Source: Spartobacteria bacterium
GTDB taxonomy: Bacteria > Verrucomicrobiota > Verrucomicrobiia > Chthoniobacterales > Chthoniobacteraceae
Length of the DNA: 12,386 nt
Direction of reading: 5' to 3'
NCBI GenBank assembly: GCA_025355595.1
Contig: JANXZI010000556.1
Span: forward strand, 1 to 12,386
A program made the translations under genes and the position numbers. Positions 6,192 to 12,386 of the stretch are shown here, piece by piece. A model generated the notes under the pieces. That model saw only the letters and a program-made list of their open reading frames with translations. It had not been told where the DNA came from and made no database searches. Each line of letters opens with the position of its first letter. Positions within the stretch are counted from its first letter, which is position 1.

Positions 6192-7439
6192 TTACTTGGC
6201 GGCCGGAAATGCTTTTTCAATGTCCGCAGCGTTCCAAGACTCGACGCGACCCTTGAATTCGTCGCGGACTTTTTGCACGAAATCGGGCGTCACCGCGGTG
6301 CTGTTCTTGTTGCTCCACTCGTTGCGGACATAGTTAAGGACATTGGCGAGACTCGCGTTGTCCTTGAGCTGCGGGAACTGCGTGTCCACAGCGATGAGGA
6401 TATTGTTGAACGCCTGTCCCTTCACCGTGATCGGCCCCGAATAGCCCTTGATGACGAGCGCGACGAGACGCCGGGGATCGCCGTTGATCCACTCCGATCC
6501 GTCGAACGGCGGAAATGTGCCGGGGAGGCCAGTGCCGGTCGGCAAGTGGCAAGCGATGCAGGTCGTCGCGTAGATGGCCTTGCCACTGGCAATGGAACTT
6601 GCGAGGTCAAAAGTCGCCGCAACGGGCGCGGGTGCCGGAGCAACAGCAGGCTTCACCTCGGCCACCGGCTTTGTTGTGTCAGCCGGTTTGTCTGCGGGCT
6701 TTGCGTTCGCCTGCGGTGTGCCGGGTGCTGCGGCTCCTTCGAGCTTCGCATCAAGCGGGATTTTCTTCAGTTCCTCGGCAGTCCACTGGTCGCCGTGATC
6801 GAGAAATTCCTTCTTCGCCGCAGTCACCTGCGCCTCACTGATTTCGCCGCCCTTGTTGCCCCACGCCTGTTTCACGTAGGTGAGCACGGCGGCGATTTTG
6901 TTCGGCTTGAGTGCCTGCTCCTGTCCGGGCATCGCACCGTTGAAAGCCGCTCCCTTCACGGTGACTGGGCCCTTGAATCCCTTGAGCACGATCGCGACGA
7001 TGCGCTTCTCGTTATACTCCGAGCCGTCCACCCACTCCGAACCCGCGAGCGGCGGGAACTGCCCCGGCATTCCGGTCCCAGTGAGCTGGTGGCAGCTCGC
7101 GCAGACTTCCTTGAAGACTTTTTCACCAAGCGCCAGCGGCGTGAGTTCGACGGCAGGGCCGCCCGGGCCCACAGTGGCATTCCCGGGCAGCGGGAAAAAT
7201 GCGGTGGGGTTGCTCTCGTATTCGTTGAAAACCTTCGGGTTGAAACCGCCGTGGAAAATTCCGACGTAGATGCCCGCCCAGCACAGAGCACCGGCGCACA
7301 GGATGCTCAACCACGTTGGAATCGGCGTCACGTCCGCGCTCGGCTCCGCGTGTTCGCGCGCAATGGAGGCGTGGACTTCCGTGATGTCCGCTGTCTCCAA
7401 ATAATCGAGACGATCCTGTCCTGCGTTCGGCTGGCTCAT
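6192..7439 (-). CDS. CcoP-like membrane-anchored dihaem cytochrome c
   Basis: A 415-residue protein: a cytoplasmic N-terminus, one helix at about residues 42-62, then two periplasmic cytochrome c domains. The first has C113-A-S-C116-H117 and the axial M170 in FNGAMPG. The second has C294-I-A-C297-H298 but L348 at the equivalent Met position (FNNIL). A Pro/Ala/Lys linker (about 235-275) joins the domains. The layout matches the third subunit of cbb3 oxidases (CcoP/FixP), and the gene follows ccoN-like and ccoO-like genes, but the final domain is closest to the monohaem cytochrome encoded next (5694-6173). It likely moves electrons between ACIII and an oxidase. The start overlaps the CcoO-like stop (ATGA) and has a good AAGGAGG seven bases before it. 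I leave the symbol blank because the partner CcoN is not a functional oxidase. Confidence 0.85.
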   Translation of the reverse strand: MSQPNAGQDRLDYLETADITEVHASIAREHAEPSADVTPIPTWLSILCAGALCWAGIYVGIFHGGFNPKVFNEYESNPTAFFPLPGNATVGPGGPAVELTPLALGEKVFKEVCASCHQLTGTGMPGQFPPLAGSEWVDGSEYNEKRIVAIVLKGFKGPVTVKGAAFNGAMPGQEQALKPNKIAAVLTYVKQAWGNKGGEISEAQVTAAKKEFLDHGDQWTAEELKKIPLDAKLEGAAAPGTPQANAKPADKPADTTKPVAEVKPAVAPAPAPVAATFDLASSIASGKAIYATTCIACHLPTGTGLPGTFPPFDGSEWINGDPRRLVALVIKGYSGPITVKGQAFNNILIAVDTQFPQLKDNASLANVLNYVRNEWSNKNSTAVTPDFVQKVRDEFKGRVESWNAADIEKAFPAAK

Positions 7440-8149
7440 TTCTTCGCCTCCTTGGGCTTGATGGCGGTGGGCGCTTCCTTCAGCTCGTGGCTCCGGTCGA
7501 GCGAGAGGAGATACTGCGCGAGCCGCTCCGCCTCGTGCGTGGGCACGATTTGAAATTTTGCGTTATGCGCGACCGCGTTCGGCGAGGGCTTCTCGCCGAT
7601 TTCCTTGGTCTCGAAAAGGTAGCGATACGACGGGCACTTCGAGTCGGAGAAGAGTGTGCGCGGATTGTAGAGGTGCTGGTAAATCCACCGCTCATTGCGC
7701 GCGGCGGGCTTCTTCGAGTCGTCCTCGTGCTCGTTGCGCCACATGCTCACGGTTTTTTCGCTGCCGTCCTTTTGCGCGACCTTTGCGGTCCAGCCGAAAT
7801 TGGCAAAGTCCGGCCCGAGCCGCTGGCTGCCGAGCAGCGGCACATCCTCATAAATGTAGTCGCGCGCGACCGTGCGGCGCGAACCCCAGCCGCGCTCCGT
7901 GTCCGGCCCATACTGCGGGTCACGCACCTGCTGCGAGTGGCAGTAGAAACAGCCCTCGGCGACATACACCTCGCGGCCGGTGGCGCTGCGCTCATGCGGA
8001 TAAATGTCGGACGGCGAATTTGCGCCCTCGTCCCAAGTCACCTGCGGCTGGAGCGACGCGAGCTGCGTGTGCGGGATGAGCACCATCGCGCCGACCGAGA
8101 TCGCAAACGCGCCGAAGATGCCGGTGAAAAGTATGCTGGGTTTCTGCAT
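7436..8149 (-). CDS. CcoO-like monohaem cytochrome c with Cys at the axial Met position
   Basis: A 237-residue protein with an N-terminal membrane anchor (about residues 5-26) and a periplasmic cytochrome c domain. GREVYVAEGCFYCHSQQVR (58-76) with haem site C67/C70/H71, and LLGSQRLGPDFANFG, are hallmarks of the cbb3 oxidase subunit II family (CcoO/FixO). In that family the sixth haem ligand is the Met in an S-x-M-P-x-Y motif. Here the aligned stretch is DSKCPSYRY with C172. A segment around 121-152 is charged and looks inserted. The gene starts directly after the TAA of the CcoN-like gene, with GGAAGG seven bases upstream of the ATG. It probably pairs with that degenerate subunit and passes electrons along, but its haem should have unusual chemistry. 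Confidence 0.88.
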   Translation of the reverse strand: MQKPSILFTGIFGAFAISVGAMVLIPHTQLASLQPQVTWDEGANSPSDIYPHERSATGREVYVAEGCFYCHSQQVRDPQYGPDTERGWGSRRTVARDYIYEDVPLLGSQRLGPDFANFGWTAKVAQKDGSEKTVSMWRNEHEDDSKKPAARNERWIYQHLYNPRTLFSDSKCPSYRYLFETKEIGEKPSPNAVAHNAKFQIVPTHEAERLAQYLLSLDRSHELKEAPTAIKPKEAKK

Positions 8150-9697
8150 TTAGTGGCCTTCCCCCGGTGTGGCGAGCAGCGTCGGCTCGCCCGCAGGCTG
8201 GCCGATGCGCAGTCGCATGAGCAGGAAATGAAACGCGAAGATAATCTGCGCGACGCCAAACAGCACATAGCCGATGTAGGTCTTCACCGGCATGTAGGCG
8301 TTCGCGATGCCGGACACATTGTAAAAACCCATCTTGTCCGCGGTCGGTTCATTCAGCGCGAAGCCGGTCGCGAGTCCGCCGAAGAGGAACAGCGCGATGA
8401 TCGTGCCCGCACCGTACGCCGTGCCGAAGAAGTGCAGCTTCATGAAAGTGCGCGAGAGCCACTCGCACCCGACGAGCCGCGGCGTGATGTAGTAGATCGC
8501 GCCAAACATCACCATGCTGAAAAAGCCGAGCGTGAACATGTGCATCTGCCCGTGCGTCCACGCGGTGAAGTGCGTGTAGCTGTCCACCGAGCGCAGCGCG
8601 GAGACCACGCCGAGCACCGCCGCGAGGCTGAAGAAAATCGTGCCGACGAATGTGAAACGGAGCGTCGTCGAGGACGCCATCAGGCCGGTGTGTCCCTTCA
8701 TGGTGCGGACGAAATTCAGCGTGAGCGTGGAGATGGGAATGATCATCAGAATGCTCGCCGCGATGCTGATCGTGACGAGATACGCGGGCACCGGACCGCC
8801 GCTGAGTCGCGTCATCGCGGTCAGTCCGCCGAGGAAAATCCACGACCAGAATCCGATGCTCGCGAGGTTGTAGCTGTAGATCGGGCGGTTGATGACTTTC
8901 GGGATGAAATAATACGCGGACGCGATGCCGATGCAGCCGAGCCAGAGATTGAACAGGCCGTTCTGGTACCACGCGTTGACGATGTTCTTCATCACGCCCG
9001 CGACCGGCATCGAGGTGAGCACCTCGGTCGTCCCGAAAAACCACGGGAACAAAAAGAACGCCGCGGAAAGATACCAGACGGAGATGTAGGGCGTGGACTG
9101 CCGGCGGTAGCGGAAAAGAATCAGCCCCCAGATGCCGATGAAGAGGTAGCCGATGAACAGGCACGCCCGCGCCACGCGGTGCATCTCGAAGAATTCGAGG
9201 CCGCTGTTGTATCCGCAAAGGATCGTGATGACCGCGACCGCCACACCCGCATTCCAAAACCACGCGCCGAATTGCAGCACGGCGGGCGCCTTGATCGAGA
9301 CGCGCGTGAGACGGCCGATGAGCCAGGTGGCCACGCCCATACCCGCGAGCGAGCACCAGCCATACACGAGCGCCGTGGTGTATGCGGGCCACACGCGGCC
9401 GTAGGTGAGGTGATCGAAAATGTAGTGCGACGCGCGCTCAAGATGGAGCAGGCGGTAAAGCCACTCGGGCCCCATGACGGAACCCGGCGCGTGCAGGCTC
9501 TTCGACGCGATGTAGCCGAGGACAACCGACACAAGCAGCCAGAAGATCGCCGTCGTGAAAAACGTGAGCACCGGGCCGCGTGCCGATTGGTCAATGAGTG
9601 CGCGCTCGACGTTTTCGAGGTCGCGCCTTGCGACATCATGGTCGCTCCTTGTCACATCGCCCTGCGCTGCGGATGTTGTCTCGGGTGTGGCGTTCAT
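8150..9697 (-). CDS. CcoN-like (cbb3 subunit I fold) protein without the oxidase active site
   Basis: A 515-residue polytopic protein of about 12 helices after a 40-residue soluble N-terminus. It aligns without gaps to the CcoN core around AYYFIPKVINRPIYSYNL (261-278) and over the segment from the first CuB ligand to the haem ligands. Using P. stutzeri CcoN numbering from memory, CuB H207, H257 and H258 are N246, T296 and R297; cross-linked Y251 is G290; haem b3 H345 is Q384; haem b H60 is Y106; only the haem b H347 equivalent, H386, remains. So it lacks CuB, the high-spin haem ligand and a normal low-spin haem site, and cannot reduce O2 or NO by the known mechanism. The frame is intact, with clean membrane helices and a neighbouring ccoO-like partner, so it looks maintained rather than decayed. 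A structural or bridging role is inferred. The start overlaps the upstream stop (ATGA). Confidence 0.9.
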   Translation of the reverse strand: MNATPETTSAAQGDVTRSDHDVARRDLENVERALIDQSARGPVLTFFTTAIFWLLVSVVLGYIASKSLHAPGSVMGPEWLYRLLHLERASHYIFDHLTYGRVWPAYTTALVYGWCSLAGMGVATWLIGRLTRVSIKAPAVLQFGAWFWNAGVAVAVITILCGYNSGLEFFEMHRVARACLFIGYLFIGIWGLILFRYRRQSTPYISVWYLSAAFFLFPWFFGTTEVLTSMPVAGVMKNIVNAWYQNGLFNLWLGCIGIASAYYFIPKVINRPIYSYNLASIGFWSWIFLGGLTAMTRLSGGPVPAYLVTISIAASILMIIPISTLTLNFVRTMKGHTGLMASSTTLRFTFVGTIFFSLAAVLGVVSALRSVDSYTHFTAWTHGQMHMFTLGFFSMVMFGAIYYITPRLVGCEWLSRTFMKLHFFGTAYGAGTIIALFLFGGLATGFALNEPTADKMGFYNVSGIANAYMPVKTYIGYVLFGVAQIIFAFHFLLMRLRIGQPAGEPTLLATPGEGH

Positions 9698-10563
9698 TTC
9701 TTGGATTCAGGCCAGTTCAAAAGTGTGGGACGCGCGGGCGCGGGCACGACGGCGACCGCAGGCTGCGGCGAAAACACTGATGCGCCGGGCGGATTTGCGG
9801 GCGCGGGTGCAGAAGGCGTGGCTGGTGCGGGCGCGGCGGGGGGTGCGGTCGCCGGGGCGGGTGCCGACGGCGGCACTGGCGTCGCTGGCGCGGGCGCAGC
9901 AGGAGTCGCGGGCGGCGCAGCGGGCGCTGGTGCGGCAGGAGGCGCAGTCGGAATCGCAGAAGGAGCGGGCGCGGCGGGTGCGGGAGCCGGAGCGGCAGGT
10001 GCATTCGGGTCGGCAAAAATCACGGTTTTCGCACCGCCGCCCATCGCGTTCGGCATCATCGGCGCGGCATTCGGATCGAGCACGGGGAAGACGTCCAGCT
10101 TCACCGCGGAGGCTTTCGGTTTCCGATCCTTCAGATTGTTCGCGACGACCTTCATCGCGAGTTCGATCGGCATCGTCACTTCGCCCTTCGCCTTGTCTTT
10201 CCAGACGGGCGCAGCAGTGAGCGCCTTGGCCCCCTCGTCGCCCGCCTTCATCGCCTCGCGATACCGCACGACTCCGCGGAGGTCGTCGAGTTTGTCGAGG
10301 TTCGGCTTCGTGCCGCCGTTGTAGCGCATCGCGGCTGAGTTGAGCAGCGCCTTGGTGTCCGCGTCCTTTTTCTTCGCATCGTCCACCTTCGCATCGTCCG
10401 CTGCGCGCAGGCCGAGGGCGATCTGCTGCGCGCGGAGTTCATCATTCTTCGCCGGTGTTCTCACCCAAACAAACACGAGAAGCGCCACGACGCAGAACGA
10501 CACGATGCCGCCGAGGCCGATGAAGAATCCGCCGGGTGTGGTGACGTTGGCTTTCGAGGACAT
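9694..10563 (-). CDS. Membrane-anchored protein with a long Pro/Ala-rich tail, ACIII/oxidase associated
   Basis: A 289-residue protein I cannot assign to a named family. One helix (about residues 12-34) anchors it, probably with the rest in the periplasm. A charged Lys/Asp/Ala helical segment follows (38-75), then a compact region (about 78-160) containing WKDKAKGEVTMPIELAMKVV. That V-x-x-PIE-x-AM pattern recalls a short motif in oxidase- and ACIII-linked lipoproteins, from memory. Residues about 188-275 are nearly all Pro and Ala, and it ends in LLNWPESKK. The tail could be a flexible arm reaching another complex. It sits between actF and the CcoN-like gene, one base after the actF stop and overlapping the next start by four bases, so it marks the join between the ACIII and oxidase-like modules. 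Confidence 0.8.
   Translation of the reverse strand: MSSKANVTTPGGFFIGLGGIVSFCVVALLVFVWVRTPAKNDELRAQQIALGLRAADDAKVDDAKKKDADTKALLNSAAMRYNGGTKPNLDKLDDLRGVVRYREAMKAGDEGAKALTAAPVWKDKAKGEVTMPIELAMKVVANNLKDRKPKASAVKLDVFPVLDPNAAPMMPNAMGGGAKTVIFADPNAPAAPAPAPAAPAPSAIPTAPPAAPAPAAPPATPAAPAPATPVPPSAPAPATAPPAAPAPATPSAPAPANPPGASVFSPQPAVAVVPAPARPTLLNWPESKK
9739..10011. repeat. Low-complexity GC-rich tract encoding the Pro/Ala tail
   Basis: Degenerate GCN and CCN codons repeat for about 270 bp (GCGGGCGCGGG-like on the plus strand), encoding alternating Ala and Pro on the minus strand. It is the only clearly low-complexity coding stretch in the window and is prone to length change between strains. It also creates false Gly/Ala-rich open frames on the opposite strand. 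Confidence 0.7.
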
Positions 10564-10564
10564 G

Positions 10565-11761
10565 TCAGTTGGAAGCTTTCAGCGATCCGGCGAGGCGCGG
10601 ATCTTTAGTCGGAAAGAGGTAGCCTTCGCCGAGCGTCTTCAGGAAGAGCAGCCCGAGGCAGCCGCCGATGCCGAGCCACGGGAAGATGGAGGCGAGCGCC
10701 GCGCGAAACGAGAAGCCGACCGGACTCCACTCGGGAATCACGATGACGAAGATGTCCAGGAACTGCATCACAAGGATCCACACCGCAGCGAAATTGATGA
10801 GCTTGGATTTTTTCGTGCCCTGGAAAAGCAGCACCACGAAGATGAAAAAGAACCGGCCGAACACGAGAAGATGGCTGAAATAATTCCAACTCCCGGTGTT
10901 GCGGATGCGGAAGTAGATCGTCTCCTCGTCCAAGTTCGCATACGTGATGAGCATGTATTGCGAGAAGCCGATGTAGGCCCAGAAAACGGTGAACGTCAGG
11001 AGCCACTTGCCCATGAGGTGATAGTGTTCCTCGGTGACGACATTGAGGTAGCCGAGCTTTTTCAGCCACGAGACGACGAGGACGATGAGCGCCATGCTCG
11101 CGCCCGCCGCGCCGGCGAAAAGATACACGCCCCACATCGTGGAAAACCAGTGGTGGTTGAGCGCCTTCAGCCAATCAATGCCGGAAAACGTGAGGCAAAT
11201 CGCGAGCGTCGGGATGCCGATGACGGCGAACTTGCGCATCGCGAAGGTGTGCGACGACGCACCGTCCTTGTCCTGCGCCATGCTGCGCTTGCGGAGAATA
11301 TGCGAGAGGAACGCGAGCGCCCCGAAGAACACGAGCACACGCGTCCAGAAAAACGGCTGATTCAAATAGAGCGACTTGCTGCCAGCCATCGCGGCATCCT
11401 TCGTCTTATCTGCGCTCATCCACACGTAGAGGATCGTGGCGCACAGTGCGATCGGGATGAAGAAGATGGCGACGTAGCGGAGCAGCGACGCGAGGTTTTC
11501 GATCTGGCGGCGGATGACCACGGACCACTCGGCGTCCGTCGCGTGATGCACGCAGTTCCAGAAGAAACAGCCGCACAGCACGGTGAAGAAATACATGAAG
11601 GCGAACAGCCAGACATGCGCAAAAAGATCCTTGTTCAGAAAATAGACGGCGCCTGCGCCGAGCAGTCCGACGACCGCGGCGACGCTGAAGACATTCTTCA
11701 GCAGCGTGCCTTTGCTCGCGTCGAATTTCTCGGAATTGGGAACGTGAATGGGTTGGCTCAT
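10565..11761 (-). CDS. actF: Alternative complex III subunit ActF, quinol:cytochrome c oxidoreductase membrane subunit
   Basis: A 398-residue integral membrane protein with about ten helices, of the ActF family (NrfD/PsrC-related but distinct from ActC). Recognisable blocks are HHATDAEWSVVIRRQIENLA (77-96), DWLKALNHHWFSTMWGVY and the strong FWAYIGFSQYMLITYANLDEET. ActF is one of the membrane subunits of ACIII, which oxidises quinol and reduces cytochrome c or an oxidase directly. The start at 11761 overlaps the actE stop by four bases (ATGA) and has AAGGAG five bases upstream. In many genomes actF ends the ACIII cluster and oxidase genes follow; here an extra module comes before the true oxidase. 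Confidence 0.95.
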   Translation of the reverse strand: MSQPIHVPNSEKFDASKGTLLKNVFSVAAVVGLLGAGAVYFLNKDLFAHVWLFAFMYFFTVLCGCFFWNCVHHATDAEWSVVIRRQIENLASLLRYVAIFFIPIALCATILYVWMSADKTKDAAMAGSKSLYLNQPFFWTRVLVFFGALAFLSHILRKRSMAQDKDGASSHTFAMRKFAVIGIPTLAICLTFSGIDWLKALNHHWFSTMWGVYLFAGAAGASMALIVLVVSWLKKLGYLNVVTEEHYHLMGKWLLTFTVFWAYIGFSQYMLITYANLDEETIYFRIRNTGSWNYFSHLLVFGRFFFIFVVLLFQGTKKSKLINFAAVWILVMQFLDIFVIVIPEWSPVGFSFRAALASIFPWLGIGGCLGLLFLKTLGEGYLFPTKDPRLAGSLKASN

Positions 11762-12386
11762 TTCTGCTCCTTCTTCGGCTCGGCCTGGAGTTTCTGCTGC
11801 TCCGCTTCGGGGAGATCGGCGAGCTTCGCGCCGGTCGCGGTCTGCAATGCGCGGACGTAGCTCACGATGGCCCAGCGGTCCTCGACGGCGATCACGGGTC
11901 CGTATGCGCCCATCGTGTTTTTGCCGTGCGTGATGGTGTTGAAAATCTGGCCGTCGGGCTGCGCGCGCAGCAGGTCATCCACGAGCGGACGCACCGTCGC
12001 GAGGCCGAAGCTTTTCACGACGCCATTCCCCTGCCCCGCCGCGCCGTGGCAGATGCCGCAGTAGATATTGTAACGCTGCTGTCCGCGCGTGAGCAGTTCC
12101 GCCCCGCGCGCTGCAAGTGCGTCGGGAATGCCGTCGCCATACACGTCGCCGATGCGGCCCGTGTTGAAATAGTCGGGCGCATTCGCAAAGCCGCCGGTGC
12201 CGTCCACGAGGTTGTTGCCCTCGGTCTGGAAATAGCGGCCCGCAAGATTGAAACCGATCGGCACCGTGCCGGCGACAGGAACGCGCGCCGCACGCGAATC
12301 AATGAAGAATGCGCTGCGATGCTGCGGCTCGTATTTTGGCTGGTGGGCCATGTCGTTGAACCACTCGATCGGCGTGTGGCCCATCT
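11758..12386 (-). CDS. actE: Alternative complex III subunit ActE, monohaem cytochrome c (5' end outside window)
   Basis: About 209 residues are visible, ending at 11758. The segment PIEWFNDMAHQPKYEPQ followed by SAFFIDSRAARVPVAGTV matches the start of mature ActE proteins, in which a PDM-x-x-QPKY...FF-x-D-x-RxxRPPVxGTV pattern follows a lipoprotein signal. The haem site is YCGICHGAAGQGNG, and the axial Met is in HGKNTMGAYGP. The frame is open to the window edge, and the expected signal peptide and lipobox Cys are not in view, so the first in-window ATG at 12384 is probably internal. ActE is a periplasmic monohaem subunit thought to relay electrons from the pentahaem ActA to the oxidase. The tail is Glu/Lys/Gln rich. 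Further act genes are expected upstream, to the right. Confidence 0.93.
   Translation of the reverse strand, partial: MGHTPIEWFNDMAHQPKYEPQHRSAFFIDSRAARVPVAGTVPIGFNLAGRYFQTEGNNLVDGTGGFANAPDYFNTGRIGDVYGDGIPDALAARGAELLTRGQQRYNIYCGICHGAAGQGNGVVKSFGLATVRPLVDDLLRAQPDGQIFNTITHGKNTMGAYGPVIAVEDRWAIVSYVRALQTATGAKLADLPEAEQQKLQAEPKKEQK

Noticed and set aside
6045..7553. A 502-codon plus-strand open frame
   Set aside because: Antisense to the two cytochrome c genes, whose CxxCH motifs and start/stop overlaps are clear.
8150..9697. Functional cbb3 oxidase catalytic subunit
   Set aside because: The overall fold matches, but the CuB histidines, cross-linked Tyr and haem b3 ligand are all absent.
7487..10324. 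A 945-codon open frame on the plus strand
   Set aside because: It lies antisense across the CcoO-like, CcoN-like and Pro/Ala genes, is rich in Arg/Glu/Asp/His, and its Gly/Ala part mirrors the Pro/Ala tract. It is a GC-driven shadow.
10340..11860. A 506-codon plus-strand open frame
   Set aside because: Antisense to actF and its neighbours, highly charged, no domain pattern; the minus-strand genes explain the stretch.

Overview
The window comes from a GC-rich bacterial chromosome and is almost entirely one minus-strand respiratory operon, so it is read from the right edge to the left. Protein content points to an aerobic Gram-negative-type organism that uses alternative complex III (ACIII) in place of cytochrome bc1. 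ACIII linked to an aa3 oxidase, an extra CcoNOP-like block, and non-coding DNA full of short inverted repeats (CACGAAAGA-type and AACTTGG-type) fit the PVC group, most likely Verrucomicrobiota. That placement is inference; the window has no marker gene.

Layout from right to left. (1) 12386-10565: the end of an ACIII cluster, with actE (monohaem cytochrome c, 5' end cut by the window) and actF (quinol-oxidising membrane subunit). actA-D would be expected beyond the right edge. (2) 10563-9694: a membrane-anchored protein with a long Pro/Ala-rich tail. (3) 9697-6192: three genes shaped like cbb3 oxidase ccoN, ccoO and ccoP. The CcoN-like protein has lost all three CuB histidines, the cross-linked tyrosine, the haem b3 histidine and one of the two haem b histidines, so it cannot be an oxidase. 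The CcoO-like protein has Cys where the haem c axial Met should be, and the second haem domain of the CcoP-like protein lacks its axial Met. (4) 6173-5694: a periplasmic monohaem cytochrome c that duplicates that second CcoP-like domain. (5) 5681-1076: an aa3-type cytochrome c oxidase in the unusual order I, III, IV, two small membrane proteins, II. (6) 1075-393: about 680 bp without a gene, holding three separate inverted-repeat structures. (7) 392-1: the start of a CtaA/COX15-like haem A synthase gene, cut by the left edge.

The genes from actE to the subunit II gene overlap or are separated by at most 21 bp, with several ATGA or TGATG junctions, so they look co-transcribed and translationally coupled. 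The likely route is quinol to ACIII, then one or more c-type cytochromes, then CuA of subunit II, haem a and haem a3/CuB in CtaD, then O2. The most interesting feature is the degenerate CcoNOP-like block between ACIII and the real oxidase. It looks like an oxidase turned into a scaffold or electron bridge, possibly inside an ACIII-aa3 supercomplex. The true oxidase also lacks the canonical K-channel lysine, although its D-channel residues and all metal ligands are present.
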